Positions 61,603 through 64,000 of a DNA stretch of 64,000 nucleotides are shown here, piece after piece. The notes beneath the pieces were generated by a model. That model did not search any database and had not been told where the DNA came from. It saw nothing but the letters and a program-made list of their open reading frames with translations. Positions within the stretch are counted from its first letter, which is position 1. Each line of letters begins with the position of its first letter. A program made the position numbers and the translations under genes. This DNA is from Castor canadensis (lineage: Eukaryota; Chordata; Mammalia; Rodentia; Castoridae), in contig NC_133403.1 in the NCBI RefSeq assembly GCF_047511655.1, forward strand, positions 14,195,014 through 14,259,013, read 5' to 3'.

Positions 61603-61792
61603 CTTAAGATCACAGGTGGTGTTGAGCAGCAGATTGGAAGGCTTGAGGTCACGGTGCAGAACATTAGCTGAATGGATGTATTTTAACCCTCTGAGGATCT
61701 GGTAAAGAAAATAGCAGATATGGTCATTGCTGAGGTGTTGTGTCTTCAAGAGCTTGTAAAGATCTGTTTCCATGAGGTCCTGTACTATATAT
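61603..61792 (-). CDS. MAPK1: MAPK1 exon 3 (residues 102-164)
   Basis: The exon is 190 bases: one base completing Val101, then 63 codons from [10 protein letters not shown] to NTTCDLK. It carries the hinge (gatekeeper Gln105, Asp106 and Met108, which contact ATP), helix E, and the catalytic loop HRDLKPSN with catalytic base Asp149, Lys151 and Asn154. The acceptor is CCAAACAG and the donor CTTAAG|GTAGCT, in phase 0 with exon 4. All 63 residues match human ERK2 as I remember it. An open frame extends past both splice sites into intron, so a naive ORF call would carry false ends here. Confidence 0.99.
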
Positions 61793-63999
<2,207 letters not shown>

Positions 64000-64000
64000 T

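Overview
This is mammalian nuclear DNA, most likely from a non-muroid rodent. Its one protein-coding gene is MAPK1 (ERK2 MAP kinase), on the minus strand. Exons 2 to 8, all of known size and with GT-AG splice sites, encode residues 41-360 in human numbering. A large, mostly non-coding terminal exon follows. Exon 1 (N-terminus, glycine-rich loop, promoter) lies beyond base 64000. The rodent assignment rests on the dense SINEs: 7SL/B1-type left monomers, ID/tRNA-type right monomers, and B1-ID dimers. There are no clear B2 or B4 elements, and the young L1 family is not one I recognise from mouse or rat. A castorid, sciurid-like or related lineage fits, but the species cannot be fixed from sequence alone.

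Layout, left to right: 1-18389 is intergenic, downstream of MAPK1. It holds fossil L1 pieces, MaLR-like LTRs, many SINEs, a young 5'-truncated L1 with a perfect target-site duplication, and an older L1 3' end. By human synteny the next gene to the left should be YPEL1, but none of its exons is visible. About 18390-22924 is the long 3' UTR exon (exon 9). Exon 8, with the stop codon, is at 30326-30451; exon 7 at 34496-34605; exon 6 at 47361-47492; exon 5 at 47757-47871; exon 4 at 51511-51627; exon 3 at 61603-61792; exon 2 at 63764-63946. The introns are filled with SINEs, several L1 generations, MIR, MER5-like and MER2-like DNA transposons, a U6 snRNA pseudogene and microsatellites.

The visible part of the kinase is intact: catalytic Lys54, gatekeeper Gln105, the HRD and DFG motifs, the TEY activation loop and the acidic CD docking site. 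Two residues differ from the human protein as I remember it: Phe for Val46 and Cys for Tyr358. The points most worth checking are these substitutions, a T-tract plus (AT)n microsatellite directly against the exon 4 acceptor, a MIR element that appears to supply the distal poly(A) signal, and the young L1 family with its G-rich 3' UTR. I found no undescribed multi-gene system; this is one conserved gene in a repeat-rich landscape.
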